Source of the DNA: Nitrospinota bacterium
Lineage (GTDB): Bacteria > Nitrospirota > Thermodesulfovibrionia > Thermodesulfovibrionales > UBA1546
Length of the DNA: 14,247 nucleotides
NCBI GenBank assembly: GCA_018896985.1
Contig: JAHILQ010000153.1
Location: forward strand, 1 to 14,247
Direction of reading: 5' to 3'
Under the pieces are notes generated by a model. It saw nothing but the letters and a program-made list of their open reading frames with translations, did not search any database and was not told the DNA's origin. Position 1 is the stretch's first letter; each line of letters starts with the position of its first letter. The translations under genes and the position numbers were made by a program. Of the stretch, positions 1-5,994 are shown one piece after another.

Positions 1-898
1 AGAGCTGTTGAGCGACAACCATTGTCCTTTTTGCCGTAAATCTGAGGTCACGGGCTGCTGCCTGCTGAATAGTGCTTGTGATAAAAGGAGGATAGGGCGT
101 TCTCTTTTTAAGTTTTTTCTCTATTTTTTTGAGTATAAATTTTTTATCTTTTAATTCTTCGGTGGCTGCATCGGCGGTTGATTTGTCCGGTATCAAAAAT
201 CTTGAATCTTGTCGGAGACTCGACTCTCCGAGAATCTTGAATCTTGAATCTATTGAATGAAGCTTTGCCCAGAACTCCGGAGGGGTTGACCCTTCAAATC
301 GCACATTGATAGACCAGTATTCCTCTTTTTTAAATGCGGATATATCGCGTTCCCTGTCAACAATGAGCCTTACGGCAACAGACTGAACCCTTCCCGCGCT
401 GAGTCCCCTTCTGACCTTTCTCCATAAAAGCGGACTTAATCCGTAACCTACAAGCCTGTCAAGGATTCTTCTTGCCTGTTGAGCATCAACCTTATTCATG
501 TCAATGCGGCCAGGATGCTTTATTGCCTCTTTGACAGCCTTTTCTGTAATTTCATTAAATATAATCCTGTAAATTTTTTCATTTGGAATTTGAGATTTGG
601 AATTTGAGATTTCAGATGCTATATGCCATGCTATTGCCTCTCCTTCTCTGTCATGGTCTGTGGCAAGATAAATCCTGTCCGCTTTCTTGGCAATCTGTTT
701 TAATTCTTTTATGACTTTTTCCTTTCCGGGGATAACAATATACTGGGGATCGAAATTGTTTTCAATATCAACACCCAGTTCTTTTTTGGGAAGGTCTTTT
801 ATGTGCCCGATAGATGCCTTTACTATAAAATCCTTACCGAGGATTTTGTTTATCGTTCTTGATTTCGCAGGCGACTCAACAATAACTACGGAATTCAT
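1..898 (-). CDS. topA: DNA topoisomerase I, N-terminal part (runs off the window)
   Basis: This is a type IA topoisomerase, which relaxes negatively supercoiled DNA by cutting and passing one strand. I translated 299 residues from ATG at 898. The Toprim start is seen in VIVESPAKSRTI (5-16), and the acidic triad lies in ATDHDREGE (79-87: D81, D83, E85). FNEIT (114-118) and GLSAGRVQSVAVRL (165-178) are typical TopA core motifs, and PFITSTIQQAA (271-281) leads towards the catalytic tyrosine, which lies outside the window. A GAGG ribosome site precedes the ATG, and dprA ends 26 bp upstream, so the two are probably co-transcribed. Two repeat tracts sit inside the frame: residues about 95-106 (heptamer repeats) and about 216-235 (heptamers around a hairpin). 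Both appear to lie in surface loops between conserved blocks. Identity is secure; the C-terminal zinc domains cannot be assessed. Confidence 0.96.
   Translation of the reverse strand, partial: MNSVVIVESPAKSRTINKILGKDFIVKASIGHIKDLPKKELGVDIENNFDPQYIVIPGKEKVIKELKQIAKKADRIYLATDHDREGEAIAWHIASEISNSKSQIPNEKIYRIIFNEITEKAVKEAIKHPGRIDMNKVDAQQARRILDRLVGYGLSPLLWRKVRRGLSAGRVQSVAVRLIVDRERDISAFKKEEYWSINVRFEGSTPPEFWAKLHSIDSRFKILGESSLRQDSRFLIPDKSTADAATEELKDKKFILKKIEKKLKKRTPYPPFITSTIQQAAARDLRFTAKRTMVVAQQL
198..253. repeat. Heptamer pairs flanking a hairpin, inside topA
   Basis: On the plus strand the unit AATCTTG occurs twice at 198-211 and twice at 233-246, with a decayed fifth copy to 253. Between them is a 7-bp perfect inverted repeat, TCGGAGA (212-218) and TCTCCGA (225-231), with loop CTCGAC. 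The tract is translated within TopA (residues about 216-235) without breaking the frame, giving two DSRF repeats. It resembles a small repeat insertion tolerated in a loop. Confidence 0.75.
581..615. repeat. Heptamer tandem array inside topA
   Basis: Five consecutive 7-bp units read ATTTGGA, ATTTGAG, ATTTGGA, ATTTGAG, ATTTCAG (a 14-bp perfect duplication plus a partial unit). They encode TopA residues about 95-106 (EISNSKSQIPNE), between the Toprim helix AWHI and RIIFNEIT, where other TopA proteins have a variable loop. Confidence 0.8.
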
Positions 899-924
899 TT
901 ATCCTCACTACCCCCTCATTTTAC

Positions 925-2010
925 TCATGCAAGAAAAAATTTCTTTCCTTCTGCTTGCTTCGCAATCCCGTTTAATTCAAGGCTGAGAAGGATTCCAAGC
1001 ACCTTTTGCGCAGGCATCTTGCTTTCTCTTGAAAGCACATCAACATGCTTAGGTTCTGCTGTCATTATATCACAAAGTCTCTTTTCCTCAACCGAAAGCT
1101 CTATGTTTGCCTTTTCCCTTGCCCGTATGTAACCCTTCAGGACAGGCGCAAGTTCTTCTATTACATCCTCTGCGCTCTGCACGAGTTTTGCCCCTTTCTT
1201 AATCAGGTCATTCGTGCCTTTTGAGTTTGCAGAATTAATATTGCCAGGCACTGCAAAAACCTCCTTCCCCTGTTCCAGTGCGCAGCTTGCTGTTATCAAT
1301 GAGCCGCTGTCAGCAGTCGCTTCCACAACAAGCACGCCGAGGGACAATCCGCTTATTATCCTGTTCCTTTTCGGGAAATTTTCTCTTTCAGGCGGTGTGC
1401 CAGGCGGAAATTCGCTTATAACATATCCTGAAGCTGCTAATTTTTCCATTAACCCCCTGTTCTCAGGAGGATATGGCACGTCAATCCCTGAACCCAGAAC
1501 AGCAATGCTTCTGCCGCCGGAATTAATAGCGGCAGTATGCGCCAGCGTATCAATCCCCCTTGCCATTCCGCTCACAATGGTAAATCCCATAGAGGAAAGC
1601 TCGGAGGATAATTTTTCAGCGGCAAGTTTTCCATACGGGCTGTATTTTCTTGAACCTACAATTGCAACAGCGTATCTGTCTTCTTTCTGGATTGTCCCTT
1701 TGATGTAAAGTACAATCGGAGCGTCTTCTATATTCTTCAGCGTTTCAGGATAATCCTTATTGCTGAAAGTAACTATTTTTATTCCGGTGGCATCAAGTTT
1801 TTTAAGCTGAGCATCTATCTTTCCCCATTCTGAATATCCTTTTATGTTTTTTGCTTTTGCAGGGCCTATGCCGTGGATGTTGGCCAGTTCTTTATACGGC
1901 GCTTTAAAGACCGCCTCGGGTTTTTTATAGATAGCAAGCAGTTTCTTTGCTGTCACAGGCCCGATATCAGGCACATCACTCAACGCAATCCAGAATTTAG
2001 GGTCAGACAT
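925..2010 (-). CDS. dprA: DNA processing protein DprA (Smf)
   Basis: DprA binds incoming single-stranded DNA during natural transformation and loads RecA on it. The 361 residues show the full domain order: an N-terminal helix-hairpin-helix-like part (about 10-60, with GIGPAKAK), the Rossmann core (about 75-285) and a C-terminal winged-helix part (about 300-361). Core signatures are AIVGSRKYS (116-124), SGMARGID (147-154), AVLGSGIDVPYPPEN (170-184), SEFPPG (199-204), FPKRNRIISGLS (212-223) and FAVPGN (252-257). The ATG at 2010 gives the usual family start (FWIALS), yet no Shine-Dalgarno is visible because the leader is a heptamer repeat tract; coupling to argG, 58 bp upstream, is possible. topA follows after 26 bp. 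Together with the pilus genes this hints at competence, but no ComEA or ComEC is in view. Confidence 0.96.
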   Translation of the reverse strand: MSDPKFWIALSDVPDIGPVTAKKLLAIYKKPEAVFKAPYKELANIHGIGPAKAKNIKGYSEWGKIDAQLKKLDATGIKIVTFSNKDYPETLKNIEDAPIVLYIKGTIQKEDRYAVAIVGSRKYSPYGKLAAEKLSSELSSMGFTIVSGMARGIDTLAHTAAINSGGRSIAVLGSGIDVPYPPENRGLMEKLAASGYVISEFPPGTPPERENFPKRNRIISGLSLGVLVVEATADSGSLITASCALEQGKEVFAVPGNINSANSKGTNDLIKKGAKLVQSAEDVIEELAPVLKGYIRAREKANIELSVEEKRLCDIMTAEPKHVDVLSRESKMPAQKVLGILLSLELNGIAKQAEGKKFFLA

Positions 2011-2019
2011 AATTTTATA

Positions 2020-2047
2020 AGTATAAAGTTAAAAGTGAAAAGTTATC
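2020..2047. repeat. Heptamer tract between argG and dprA
   Basis: Four degenerate 7-bp units in a row: AGTATAA, AGTTAAA, AGTGAAA, AGTTATC. They occupy the leader of dprA on the minus strand, replacing a recognisable ribosome binding site. The unit resembles that upstream of pilO (5964-5991). Confidence 0.65.
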
Positions 2048-2063
2048 TCAATTATATTCAAGA

Positions 2064-2098
2064 AATTTTTAACTTTTAATTTTTAACTTTGAATTTAT
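2064..2098. repeat. Heptamer tract forming the end of argG
   Basis: Five 7-bp units: AATTTTT, AACTTTT, AATTTTT, AACTTTG, AATTTAT. The tract contains the argG stop codon (2069-2071) and encodes the last residues of ArgG (about NSKLKIKS), so the C-terminus of a conserved enzyme has been rewritten by the repeat. Confidence 0.7.
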
Positions 2099-3262
2099 TT
2101 TCAGTCTTAATGCATTCAACTTTATAAACCCTTCAGCATCCCTCTGGTTATAAACCTTCTCTGCCTCAAAAGTCGCAAGTTCGGGCTGATAAAGTGATTT
2201 CGGCGATTTCCTTCCGACAACCTGACAGTTTCCCTTGTAAAGCTTAAGCCTCACCGCACCTGTGACATTTTCCTGAGCTTCATCTATCATTGTCTGGAGC
2301 ATTTTTCTCTCAGGGGAGAACCAGTATCCATAATATACAAGCTCGGCATACTTAGGTGTCAATGAATCCCTGAGATGCATAACCTCCCTGTCAAGCGTTA
2401 TTGATTCAATTGCCCTGTGTGCGATATGAAGGACTGTGCCGCCGGGTGTTTCATAAACCCCGCGTGATTTTATTCCGACGTATCTGTTTTCAACTATATC
2501 AGCCCTGCCTATTCCATTCTTTCCTGCTATTGAATTAAGTTTTTCAAGAAGTTTTGACGGAGACATTTTTTTGCCGTTTATAGCAACCGGGTTTCCTTTC
2601 TCATAACTTATCTCAATATACGTAACTTTATTCGGCGCCTTTTCAGGAGGGACAATCATGGTAAACATATCCTTTGGAGGCTCTGCCCATGGATCTTCAA
2701 GAATTCCTCCCTCATAACTTATATGAAAGAGATTTCTGTCAGTGCTGTAAGGTTTAGCCTTTGTCACAGGAACAGGAATGTTTTGCTTTGATGCATATTT
2801 AATTAACGACTGCCTTGAATTAAATGGCCACTCGCGCCATGGCGCAATTACTTTAATATCGGGCTTGAGCGCATAATAGGCAAGCTCGAATCTGACCTGG
2901 TCATTGCCTTTACCGGTTGCTCCGTGTGAGACTGCATCTGCCTTTTCTTTTTTTGCAATTTCTATTTGTTTTTTAGCGATCAACGGCCTTGCTATTGATG
3001 TGCCAAGCAGATATGTCCCTTCATAAACTGCATTTGCCCGTAACATTGGGAAGACATAATCTCTGACGAATTCTTCTTTCAGGTCTTCAACATAGGCTTT
3101 TGAGGCGCCGGTTCTCAATGCCTTTTTTCTTACAGCATTAAGGTCTTCTCCCTGACCAAGGTCTGCGCAGAAAGCAATTACTTCTGCATTGTATGTCTCC
3201 TTAAGCCATTTTATGGCAACAGAGGTATCAAGCCCTCCGGAATATGCAAGAACTATTTTCAT
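2069..3262 (-). CDS. argG: Argininosuccinate synthase
   Basis: This enzyme joins citrulline and aspartate using ATP, the penultimate step of arginine biosynthesis, in the cytoplasm. The 397-residue length is normal for the family. The N-terminal PP-loop AYSGGLDTS (6-14) is the ATP-pyrophosphatase signature; SHGATGKGNDQVRFE contributes to ATP and citrulline binding; RNLFHISYEGG and APNKVTYIEISYEKG follow in the usual order. A clear ribosome site (GGAGG) lies just before the ATG at 3262. The last eight or so residues (NSKLKIKS) come from a heptamer repeat tract and look unlike normal ArgG ends. The gene lies downstream of a small exported protein with a 25-bp palindrome in the gap, and upstream of dprA. 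No argH or argF is visible, so the neighbourhood is not a full arginine operon. Confidence 0.97.
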   Translation of the reverse strand: MKIVLAYSGGLDTSVAIKWLKETYNAEVIAFCADLGQGEDLNAVRKKALRTGASKAYVEDLKEEFVRDYVFPMLRANAVYEGTYLLGTSIARPLIAKKQIEIAKKEKADAVSHGATGKGNDQVRFELAYYALKPDIKVIAPWREWPFNSRQSLIKYASKQNIPVPVTKAKPYSTDRNLFHISYEGGILEDPWAEPPKDMFTMIVPPEKAPNKVTYIEISYEKGNPVAINGKKMSPSKLLEKLNSIAGKNGIGRADIVENRYVGIKSRGVYETPGGTVLHIAHRAIESITLDREVMHLRDSLTPKYAELVYYGYWFSPERKMLQTMIDEAQENVTGAVRLKLYKGNCQVVGRKSPKSLYQPELATFEAEKVYNQRDAEGFIKLNALRLKINSKLKIKS

Positions 3263-3283
3263 CTATAACCTCCACGAATGTGA

Positions 3284-3308
3284 ACCCCGTTGGAAATTCC
3301 TACGGGGT
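3284..3308. repeat. 25-bp palindrome upstream of argG
   Basis: ACCCCGT (3284-3290) pairs with ACGGGGT (3302-3308). Inside it, GGAA (3292-3295) can pair with TTCC (3297-3300) across one T/T mismatch, making an almost complete palindrome. It sits 21 bp upstream of the argG start codon, just before the ribosome site. No T-run follows on either strand, so it is not an obvious terminator; an operator, RNA hairpin or small repeat are alternatives. Confidence 0.6.
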
Positions 3309-3330
3309 AAATATAACATAATTCTGTGTT

Positions 3331-3582
3331 TCATTCTATCTTCAACAATTTTCTCAGCCTTCTGTCCGCTCGCACAACTTCATCAGTATCATCTCCTGAA
3401 AGTTCCCATGAATATTTCCCTTCGGCAGAGCGCTTCAGTTTTATCTTAACAGGCTTCTTCGGTTTTACCTGCTGTATCTCGGGCTGTTTCTTTATCTGGA
3501 AGCTGTCTTTGTCTGCGGAGAAGGCAGGATTAAAGACAAGAAGAATAGACAGGACCGCTAATAGAAAGAATTTTTTTTGCAT
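3331..3582 (-). CDS. Small exported protein, unknown function
   Basis: The protein has 83 residues from ATG at 3582. Residues 1-22 (MQKKFFLLAVLS..., ending NPAFSA before DKD) form a classic Sec signal peptide, so the mature part of about 61 residues should be periplasmic or secreted. The mature protein is Lys-rich (KPKKPVKIKLKR), followed by YSWELSGDD and a basic tail RADRRLRKLLKI. I do not recognise a named family. A GTG three codons upstream is also open, but the AGGTG ribosome site overlaps that GTG and is well spaced from the ATG, so I chose the ATG. The gene is first after a strong promoter and ends 68 bp before argG. Confidence 0.75.
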   Translation of the reverse strand: MQKKFFLLAVLSILLVFNPAFSADKDSFQIKKQPEIQQVKPKKPVKIKLKRSAEGKYSWELSGDDTDEVVRADRRLRKLLKIE

Positions 3583-3599
3583 GAATAGCACCTCTCATT

Positions 3600-3620
3600 C
3601 TGCCTGTCTGCCACAGGCAG
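3600..3620. repeat. Palindromic repeat in the 5' leader of the small exported protein gene
   Basis: An 8-bp perfect inverted repeat: CTGCCTGT (3600-3607) and ACAGGCAG (3613-3620), loop CTGCC. The right 13 bp, CTGCCACAGGCAG (3608-3620), recur exactly at 8764-8776 inside the aminopeptidase gene, so this is a dispersed small palindrome rather than a private regulatory hairpin. Confidence 0.65.
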
Positions 3621-3638
3621 GTCTGATAATTTTAAGAC

Positions 3639-3667
3639 ATTATAGAGTTTAAGATGAGAGAGGTCAA
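3639..3667 (-). promoter_or_regulatory. Sigma70-like promoter for the small protein-argG-dprA-topA cluster
   Basis: Read on the minus strand: -35 TTGACC (3667-3662), a 17-bp spacer, and -10 TATAAT (3644-3639). This is a near-consensus promoter. The predicted start lies near 3632, about 50 nt before the ATG at 3582, and the leader contains the 3600-3620 hairpin. It lies between the tRNA gene and the small protein gene. Confidence 0.75.
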
Positions 3668-3683
3668 TAGGCGCAAATAAAAT

Positions 3684-3759
3684 TGGTGGACGGTAGGGGA
3701 TTCGAACCCCCGACTTCCACGTTGCGAACGTGGCGCTCTCCCAGCTGAGCTAACCGCCC
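3684..3759 (-). tRNA. tRNA-Ala (anticodon CGC), CCA encoded
   Basis: The minus strand folds as a full cloverleaf. The acceptor stem GGGCGGT pairs with ACCGTCC and includes the G3-U70 wobble that marks alanine tRNAs. The D arm is GCTC-AGCTGGGA-GAGC, the anticodon stem is CCACG/CGTGG around loop TTCGCAA (anticodon CGC, reading GCG), and the T arm is GGGGG-TTCGAAT-CCCCT. The discriminator base is A and the CCA end (3684-3686) is encoded in the DNA. It lies 50 bp downstream of the candidate selenoprotein gene on the same strand; a GGGTC/GACCC mini-hairpin (3763-3775) sits just before its 5' end. Confidence 0.97.
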
Positions 3760-3809
3760 TACGGGTCGTAGACCCTTTAGTATTATTTTTATAATAGCGA
3801 GATTAAATC

Positions 3810-3977
3810 CTAAGCTCTATTGCATGGCCGAAGTGATATTTTGTTCCATGTCTCTTCGCCTATCTCGTCAAGATACTCTTTTAGCGGGTATTCTTTGCCG
3901 CATTCCATGCAGCTAAGAGCCACTGTTCTTCAGTATGTATGCAGTTTTAAATCGCTTTCACATTCTCTGCATTTCAT
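3810..3977 (-). CDS. Candidate small dual-CxxC selenoprotein (Sec encoded by TGA at codon 16)
   Basis: Reading the minus strand from ATG at 3977 gives 55 codons ending in TAG (3812-3810), with one in-frame TGA at 3932-3930. Around the TGA the frame is clearly protein-like: CREC (3-6), then HTY-TGA-RTVALSCMECGKEYPL with CMEC (23-26), and a Cys near the end (RPCNR, C52). I recall a family of dual-CxxC small (seleno)proteins of about this size in which Cys or Sec occupies the position before R-x-V; that is from memory. A hairpin fitting the bacterial SECIS pattern starts 12 nt after the TGA. A TATAAT box lies 6 nt before the ATG, suggesting a leaderless message, and no Shine-Dalgarno is visible. 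The gene diverges from the pilus operon. Paired CxxC motifs suggest metal binding or thiol redox chemistry; the exact role is unknown. The main alternative is a pseudogene broken by one stop codon. Confidence 0.75.
3893..3917 (-). promoter_or_regulatory. Predicted bacterial SECIS element
   Basis: On the minus strand, starting 12 nt after the TGA, CTT pairs with AAG; then, past one A/A mismatch, GCTGCAT pairs with ATGCGGC (one G-U pair) around loop GGA. The loop's first base is G and lies 24 nt after the TGA. Bacterial SECIS hairpins are expected to lie directly downstream of UGA, within the coding region, with a G at the start of the apical loop, so this placement fits well. The hairpin also encodes the second CxxC motif. 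Confidence 0.65.
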
Positions 3978-3983
3978 TTTTAC

Positions 3984-4013
3984 ATTATATACAATCTGCC
4001 GCAGTTTTGTCTT
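3984..4013 (-). promoter_or_regulatory. Possible leaderless promoter of the selenoprotein candidate
   Basis: On the minus strand, a perfect TATAAT (3989-3984) has a weak -35 AAGACA (4013-4008) 18 bp upstream. The expected start nucleotide coincides with the A of the ATG at 3977. It is divergent from, and 24 bp away from, the pilus operon -35. Confidence 0.5.
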
Positions 4014-4037
4014 GGCTGGCAAAACTTGGGGAATACC

Positions 4038-4066
4038 TTGACATTCTATGTGGTAATGGCTATACT
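4038..4066 (+). promoter_or_regulatory. Sigma70-like promoter of the pilus operon
   Basis: A consensus -35 TTGACA (4038-4043), a 17-bp spacer and -10 TATACT (4061-4066) give an expected start near 4073. A strong ribosome site AGGAGG (4087-4092) follows, 7 nt before the ATG at 4100. No sigma54-type GG/GC signature is seen here. Confidence 0.8.
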
Positions 4067-4099
4067 CTGAAAGTAAAACTTTAGGTAGGAGGTAAATTT

Positions 4100-4330
4100 A
4101 TGAAGATAGGTGATTTTGCTACGATTATAGCTGTTATTGCCGGAGTAATGGGACTGCTGCTGCTGTTTGCTCCCGAGGTGTTAAGAAAATTTAATGACTT
4201 CTCTAAAAGGATGATAGCCCAGATTGACACTGTTACCTTTTCCTACAGAATTGGATTTGGCGTTTCACTTATCATCGCATCGCTCTTTATGTTTTTCATG
4301 GCGTATTATTTCAAGGTCAAGGGTCGTTAA
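4100..4330 (+). CDS. Small two-helix membrane protein leading the pilus operon
   Basis: The 76-residue protein has two predicted transmembrane helices: about 7-28 (TIIAVIAGVMGLLLLF) and about 48-70 (YRIGFGVSLIIASLFMFFMAYYF). They are joined by a charged loop (RKFNDFSKRMIAQID), and the tail FKVKGR is basic. It follows a consensus promoter and a near-perfect ribosome site. Its TAA overlaps the pilM ATG by one base (TAATG), so the two are translationally coupled. I do not recognise a named family. Its position as first gene of the operon suggests an inner-membrane accessory of the PilMNO platform, which is inference from context only. Confidence 0.85.
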   Translation: MKIGDFATIIAVIAGVMGLLLLFAPEVLRKFNDFSKRMIAQIDTVTFSYRIGFGVSLIIASLFMFFMAYYFKVKGR

Positions 4331-5283
4331 TGTTCGGATTGTTCAGGCCTGCTCCATTAGGAGTGGATCTTGGCACCGGTTCTGTTAAAGTTATCGGACT
4401 TAACGGCAAAAAAATTTCTCTCGCCGCATTTATGGATATCCCCTTCTCTGACAGAGAAGATGAAGCTCTCCTGATAAGCAGACTGAAAAATTTCTTCAAA
4501 GAGATAAATATTGACGGCAAAGATGCGGTAGTTCATATTCCGGGACATCTCTCATTTGTAAGGACGATAAACCTGCCTCCTATGCCAAAGGGCGAATTAA
4601 AAGAAGCTGTTAAGTGGGAGGTAAAACGGCAACTGCCTTATCTGCAGGGCGAAGCTGTCTATGATTATATAGCAGCCCCGGCTGCGGATGGCATTGTTGT
4701 TACCTTTGCCTCTGCTGAGAGAAAGAATATTCAGCAGTATATATCTCCGTTTAAGGAAGCTGGTCTTAAGGTTGTGGCAGTTGATGTAAATCCTTTGTGC
4801 CTTATAAGGGCGCTTCCATTGCACGGCGCAGGCAACATAATAGTGCTTGATATAGGCGCACGAAGCATGGAGATAGACATAATGAGGTCAGAATCCGTAC
4901 GACTGACAAGGACAGTTGATATGGGAGGCGAACAAATAAAAAACCAGCTTATAAGTGAAGGTTTCTCTGAAGGAGAGATTGATGATATCATGATGAATGG
5001 CCCTGCTGAGAGAATGAAAGAGGTATTGAATCAATTTTTAAGAGAGATTTTCCTTTCAATAGATTATTACAAGGCAACTTTTAAAGAGAAGGTATTTTCT
5101 GAGGTTATTCTCACAGGCGGTGTTGCGATCAATCATGCTGTTCGGGATTATTTTTCTCAAATGATTGATATCCCTGTTGGCGTTCCAAACCCGTTTGATA
5201 ACCTTATTATGAAGGACGAAAGCCTGAGGCCGCTTGGTCCCCGATTCTCTGTGGCAATCGGCCTTGCAAAGAGGGCTTCATGA
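4330..5283 (+). CDS. pilM: Type IV pilus assembly protein PilM
   Basis: PilM is the cytoplasmic actin-like (ASKHA fold) member of the pilus alignment complex and binds the N-terminal tail of PilN. The 317 residues begin MFGLFRPAPLGVDLGTGSVK, where GVDLGTGSVKVI (10-21) is the phosphate-1 loop. Further blocks typical of the family are LPPMPKGELKEAVKWEVKRQLP (about 82-103), VLDIGARSMEIDIM (phosphate-2 region), TRTVDMGGEQIKNQL and VILTGGVA near the C-terminal third (adenosine-type motif). Length is normal. Its start overlaps the preceding stop by one base, and its own stop overlaps the pilN start (ATGA). Confidence 0.96.
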   Translation: MFGLFRPAPLGVDLGTGSVKVIGLNGKKISLAAFMDIPFSDREDEALLISRLKNFFKEINIDGKDAVVHIPGHLSFVRTINLPPMPKGELKEAVKWEVKRQLPYLQGEAVYDYIAAPAADGIVVTFASAERKNIQQYISPFKEAGLKVVAVDVNPLCLIRALPLHGAGNIIVLDIGARSMEIDIMRSESVRLTRTVDMGGEQIKNQLISEGFSEGEIDDIMMNGPAERMKEVLNQFLREIFLSIDYYKATFKEKVFSEVILTGGVAINHAVRDYFSQMIDIPVGVPNPFDNLIMKDESLRPLGPRFSVAIGLAKRAS

Positions 5284-5819
5284 AAGAGACATTAAATCTT
5301 CTGCAGGTTGAGGTGAAGGCAGGCGCTCATGCGAGGGAAGGCCGGTTTTATTATCTGCTTGCAGGGCTTTCAGTTTATATAGTTGTGATTATGGGACTCT
5401 ATCTTTTGAATATTATTAACGCTAAGAAGCTTGGCGCTGAGATGGACAAGCTGAATAAACAGAAAATCGAACTCCAGCAACAGATAAAGCCCCTCCCTGC
5501 TGTTACTGTTGCCCCGTCTTTGTTGGTGGACAAGGAAATATTAATTGCAATGGAGAAGGCTCCAAAATGGAGTCAGACACTCAGCGCTATCTCAGTTGTT
5601 GTGCCGCAGGATGTGTGGCTTTCATCTATTGAATCTCGGGATGAAAAGGGTGTAAGACGCATGAATATAAAAGGCTTCTCAACAACACAGCTCGGAGTTG
5701 CAAGCCTTATATCTGCGCTTGAGCTGTCCCATCATTTCTATGATGTTGAAATAGTCTTTGCGCAGAAAGGCGCCAAGGATATTTCTTTTGAACTGAAGGC
5801 AAAGATGCGATGGACATGA
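5280..5819 (+). CDS. pilN: Type IV pilus assembly protein PilN
   Basis: PilN is a bitopic inner-membrane protein that links PilM to PilO. The short cytoplasmic tail has TLNLLQ (about 4-9), matching the INLLP-like motif that docks into PilM. One transmembrane helix spans about 24-46 (YYLLAGLSVYIVVIMGLYLLNII), followed by a coiled coil (about 50-75, Lys/Gln/Leu-rich) and a periplasmic alpha/beta domain containing VPQDVWLSSIE. The 179-residue length is typical. It begins in an ATGA overlap with pilM. Its end is unusual: pilO would normally follow at once, but here about 175 bp of repeats intervene, and the 8 bp ATGGACAT is present both across the pilN stop (5810-5817) and at the pilO start. Confidence 0.94.
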   Translation: MKETLNLLQVEVKAGAHAREGRFYYLLAGLSVYIVVIMGLYLLNIINAKKLGAEMDKLNKQKIELQQQIKPLPAVTVAPSLLVDKEILIAMEKAPKWSQTLSAISVVVPQDVWLSSIESRDEKGVRRMNIKGFSTTQLGVASLISALELSHHFYDVEIVFAQKGAKDISFELKAKMRWT

Positions 5820-5851
5820 AAAGAGTTGGAAAAAATGAACAATTGTCAGAT

Positions 5852-5955
5852 GTCATTCTGGCTTGTCCAGAATCTTTCTTTACGATTCCTGACAAGCAGG
5901 AAGGATTCCGAACAAGTCGGAATGACACAAGGAAACCCTGCAGCAAGCTACAGGG
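5852..5955. repeat. REP-like hairpin cluster between pilN and pilO
   Basis: Three hairpins share a CTTGT or ACAAG loop: ATTCTGG/CCAGAAT (5855-5873), ATTCCTG/CAGGAAG (5885-5903, last pair broken) and ATTCCGA/TCGGAAT (5905-5923). The outer two are flanked by GTC (5852-5854) and GAC (5924-5926), so the block is an inverted arrangement. A fourth hairpin with a different sequence, CCCTGCAGC/GCTACAGGG (5936-5955, one mismatch), follows. The hairpins resemble those at 9756-9822 and 12706-12771. Confidence 0.8.
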
Positions 5956-5963
5956 AATTATTA

Positions 5964-5991
5964 AGTTAGGAGTTAAAAGTTAAGAGTTAGA
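5964..5991. repeat. Heptamer tract just upstream of pilO
   Basis: Four 7-bp units: AGTTAGG, AGTTAAA, AGTTAAG, AGTTAGA, ending 3 nt before the pilO ATG. The AGTTAGG/AGTTAAG units are the only purine-rich stretch able to act as a ribosome site for pilO, so copy-number change could alter its translation. Confidence 0.7.
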
Positions 5992-5994
5992 GAT

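Noticed and set aside
1214..1708. Long plus-strand open frame opposite dprA
   Set aside because: It is a shadow of the well-supported dprA coding frame, with no ribosome site or family resemblance.
3583..3591. GTG start for the small exported protein
   Set aside because: The GTG overlaps the AGGTG ribosome site, and the ATG at 3582 gives a standard signal peptide.
3763..3775. GGGTC/GACCC hairpin as a terminator
   Set aside because: On the plus strand no gene leads into it, and on the minus strand no T-run follows; it is directly 5' of the tRNA and may only affect processing.
3930..3932. The TGA read as a plain stop, making the CxxC gene a pseudogene
   Set aside because: Not excluded, but the frame continues cleanly for 39 more codons with the second CxxC, and a SECIS-like hairpin lies at the correct distance; no other damage is seen.
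3820..4041. Plus-strand open frame of 73 codons
   Set aside because: It is the antisense of the CxxC gene, has no ribosome site, and its Ser/His/Phe-rich product looks like reverse-strand noise.
5810..5983. 57-codon open frame across the pilN-pilO gap (starts MDMKRVGKN)
   Set aside because: It consists almost wholly of hairpin and heptamer repeat sequence and is in a different frame from pilO; more likely a by-product of the insertion.
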